From JBCCCJ01 sp039029315 (GTDB lineage Bacteria; Bacteroidota; Bacteroidia; J057), in assembly GCA_039029315.1 (NCBI GenBank), contig JBCCGK010000039.1, positions 29,846-93,845 of the forward strand: a stretch of DNA of 64,000 bases, given 5' to 3'. Positions 63,524 through 64,000 of this stretch are shown piece by piece (the first letter of the stretch is position 1; the number at the start of each line of letters is the position of its first letter). Position numbers and translations under genes: made by a program. The notes under the pieces are model-generated. The model was not told the DNA's origin. It saw nothing but the letters and a program-made list of their open reading frames with translations, and made no database searches.

Positions 63524-64000
63524 ATGCAGAAAGATCATATCAACCTGAAGGAGGAAGATCGAGCGCATCTATTGGAGCTGACTTCCACCGGTTCTTTGCC
63601 AATCCGGGTATTCAAGCGAGCGATGGCGCTTTTGGAATTAGATCGTGGAAAAACTCTTCAATCGGTCTGTGATAGTCTATCGGTGAGCTATCCGGCGGTA
63701 TCAGGCTGGCGGAACAAATACCGGGCCTCTGGACTTGAGTTTTTACAAGACAAGCCTCGTCCTGGTCGTCCCAAGAGCATCGATGGTGTTCAACGGGCCC
63801 AGATTACGGCTTTGGCTTGCAGCGATGCCCCTGATGGCTTTGAGCAGTGGAGTCTACGCCTCTTGGCTGGCAAGGCTGTTGAGTTAGGCTTTGTAGAAGA
63901 GATTCTCATACAGAAGTGAGCCGCATTCTCAAAAAAACCAACTCAAGCCTCACCTAAAACGCTATTGGTGCATTGGGCAGATCAGTTCCTTGTTTTTGGC
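63524..64000 (+). pseudogene. IS630/Tc1-type transposase, frameshifted and cut by the window edge
   Basis: The first frame (131 residues, stop at 63919) has the IS630-type N-terminal helix-turn-helix region: LPIRVFKRAMALLELDRGKT, SVCDSLSVSYPAVSGWRNKY and DKPRPGRPKSIDG. Family similarity then moves to the -1 frame at 63901 (SHTEVSRILKK) and, at a run of seven A (63931-63937), to a further -1 frame (KNQLKPHLKRYWCIGQ), which is open to base 64000. Two shifts in one gene point to an inactive copy. The A7 run alone could be a programmed slip site, but the first shift has no slippery sequence. The DDE catalytic region would lie beyond the window. This mobile element borders the accessory island. 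Confidence 0.75.

Overview
The window looks like a chromosomal segment of a Bacteroidota bacterium, probably of the Saprospiria/Lewinella type. The signs are secreted proteins with Por-secretion (T9SS) type A C-terminal domains, TAnnTTTG-type -7 promoter elements, a collagen-like lipoprotein, and giant Rhs-like proteins with a DUF6443-type region. No rRNA, tRNA or CRISPR array was seen.

Left part (1-17.5 kb) is mostly ordinary. It holds a truncated helical protein that may carry an effector-associated-type N-terminus, two decayed reading frames that could be a toxin tail and its immunity gene, two paralogous T9SS cargo proteins, and a GT-C-like membrane protein. The nickel-pincer cofactor genes larE-larB are followed by ettA, a bile-acid-symporter-family transporter and a mini T9SS protein, then larC, which is split by a -1 frameshift at A-AAA-AAG. 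A collagen-like lipoprotein, an M16 peptidase lipoprotein, an unknown protein and a tandem pair of unknown paralogues complete this part. larA is not in the window.

Middle and right part (17.5-62 kb) is one large accessory island. Two copies of a two-gene Rhs-like unit (here called RhsA and RhsB) alternate with six paralogous signal-peptide/TPR/CHAT-protease/TM proteins and two ECF sigma plus membrane-TPR regulator pairs. The order is RhsA1-RhsB1-small putative immunity gene | sigma1-regulator1-CHAT1-CHAT2-CHAT3 | RhsA2-RhsB2 | CHAT4-CHAT5-CHAT6 | sigma2-regulator2. All six CHAT domains keep the His/Cys dyad and would face the periplasm.

Two non-coding signals tie the island together. GGACCTTT-N12/13-CGAC(T/C)AA, with ECF-promoter architecture, lies upstream of both sigma genes and of CHAT4, with a weaker copy before CHAT6. 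GTTRAC-N11-ATTCGGGGTCTMAC lies 41-43 nt upstream of both RhsA start codons. Both RhsB genes end in near-identical terminators with compensatory base changes. My inference is an envelope-stress or conflict system in which periplasmic CHAT proteases and an ECF sigma circuit are co-regulated with, and may act on, surface Rhs-type proteins. The sequence shows the architecture and motifs; the mechanism is not proven.

The right end holds a small secreted Cys-containing protein, a glycine-zipper protein, and a frameshifted IS630-type transposase running off the edge.
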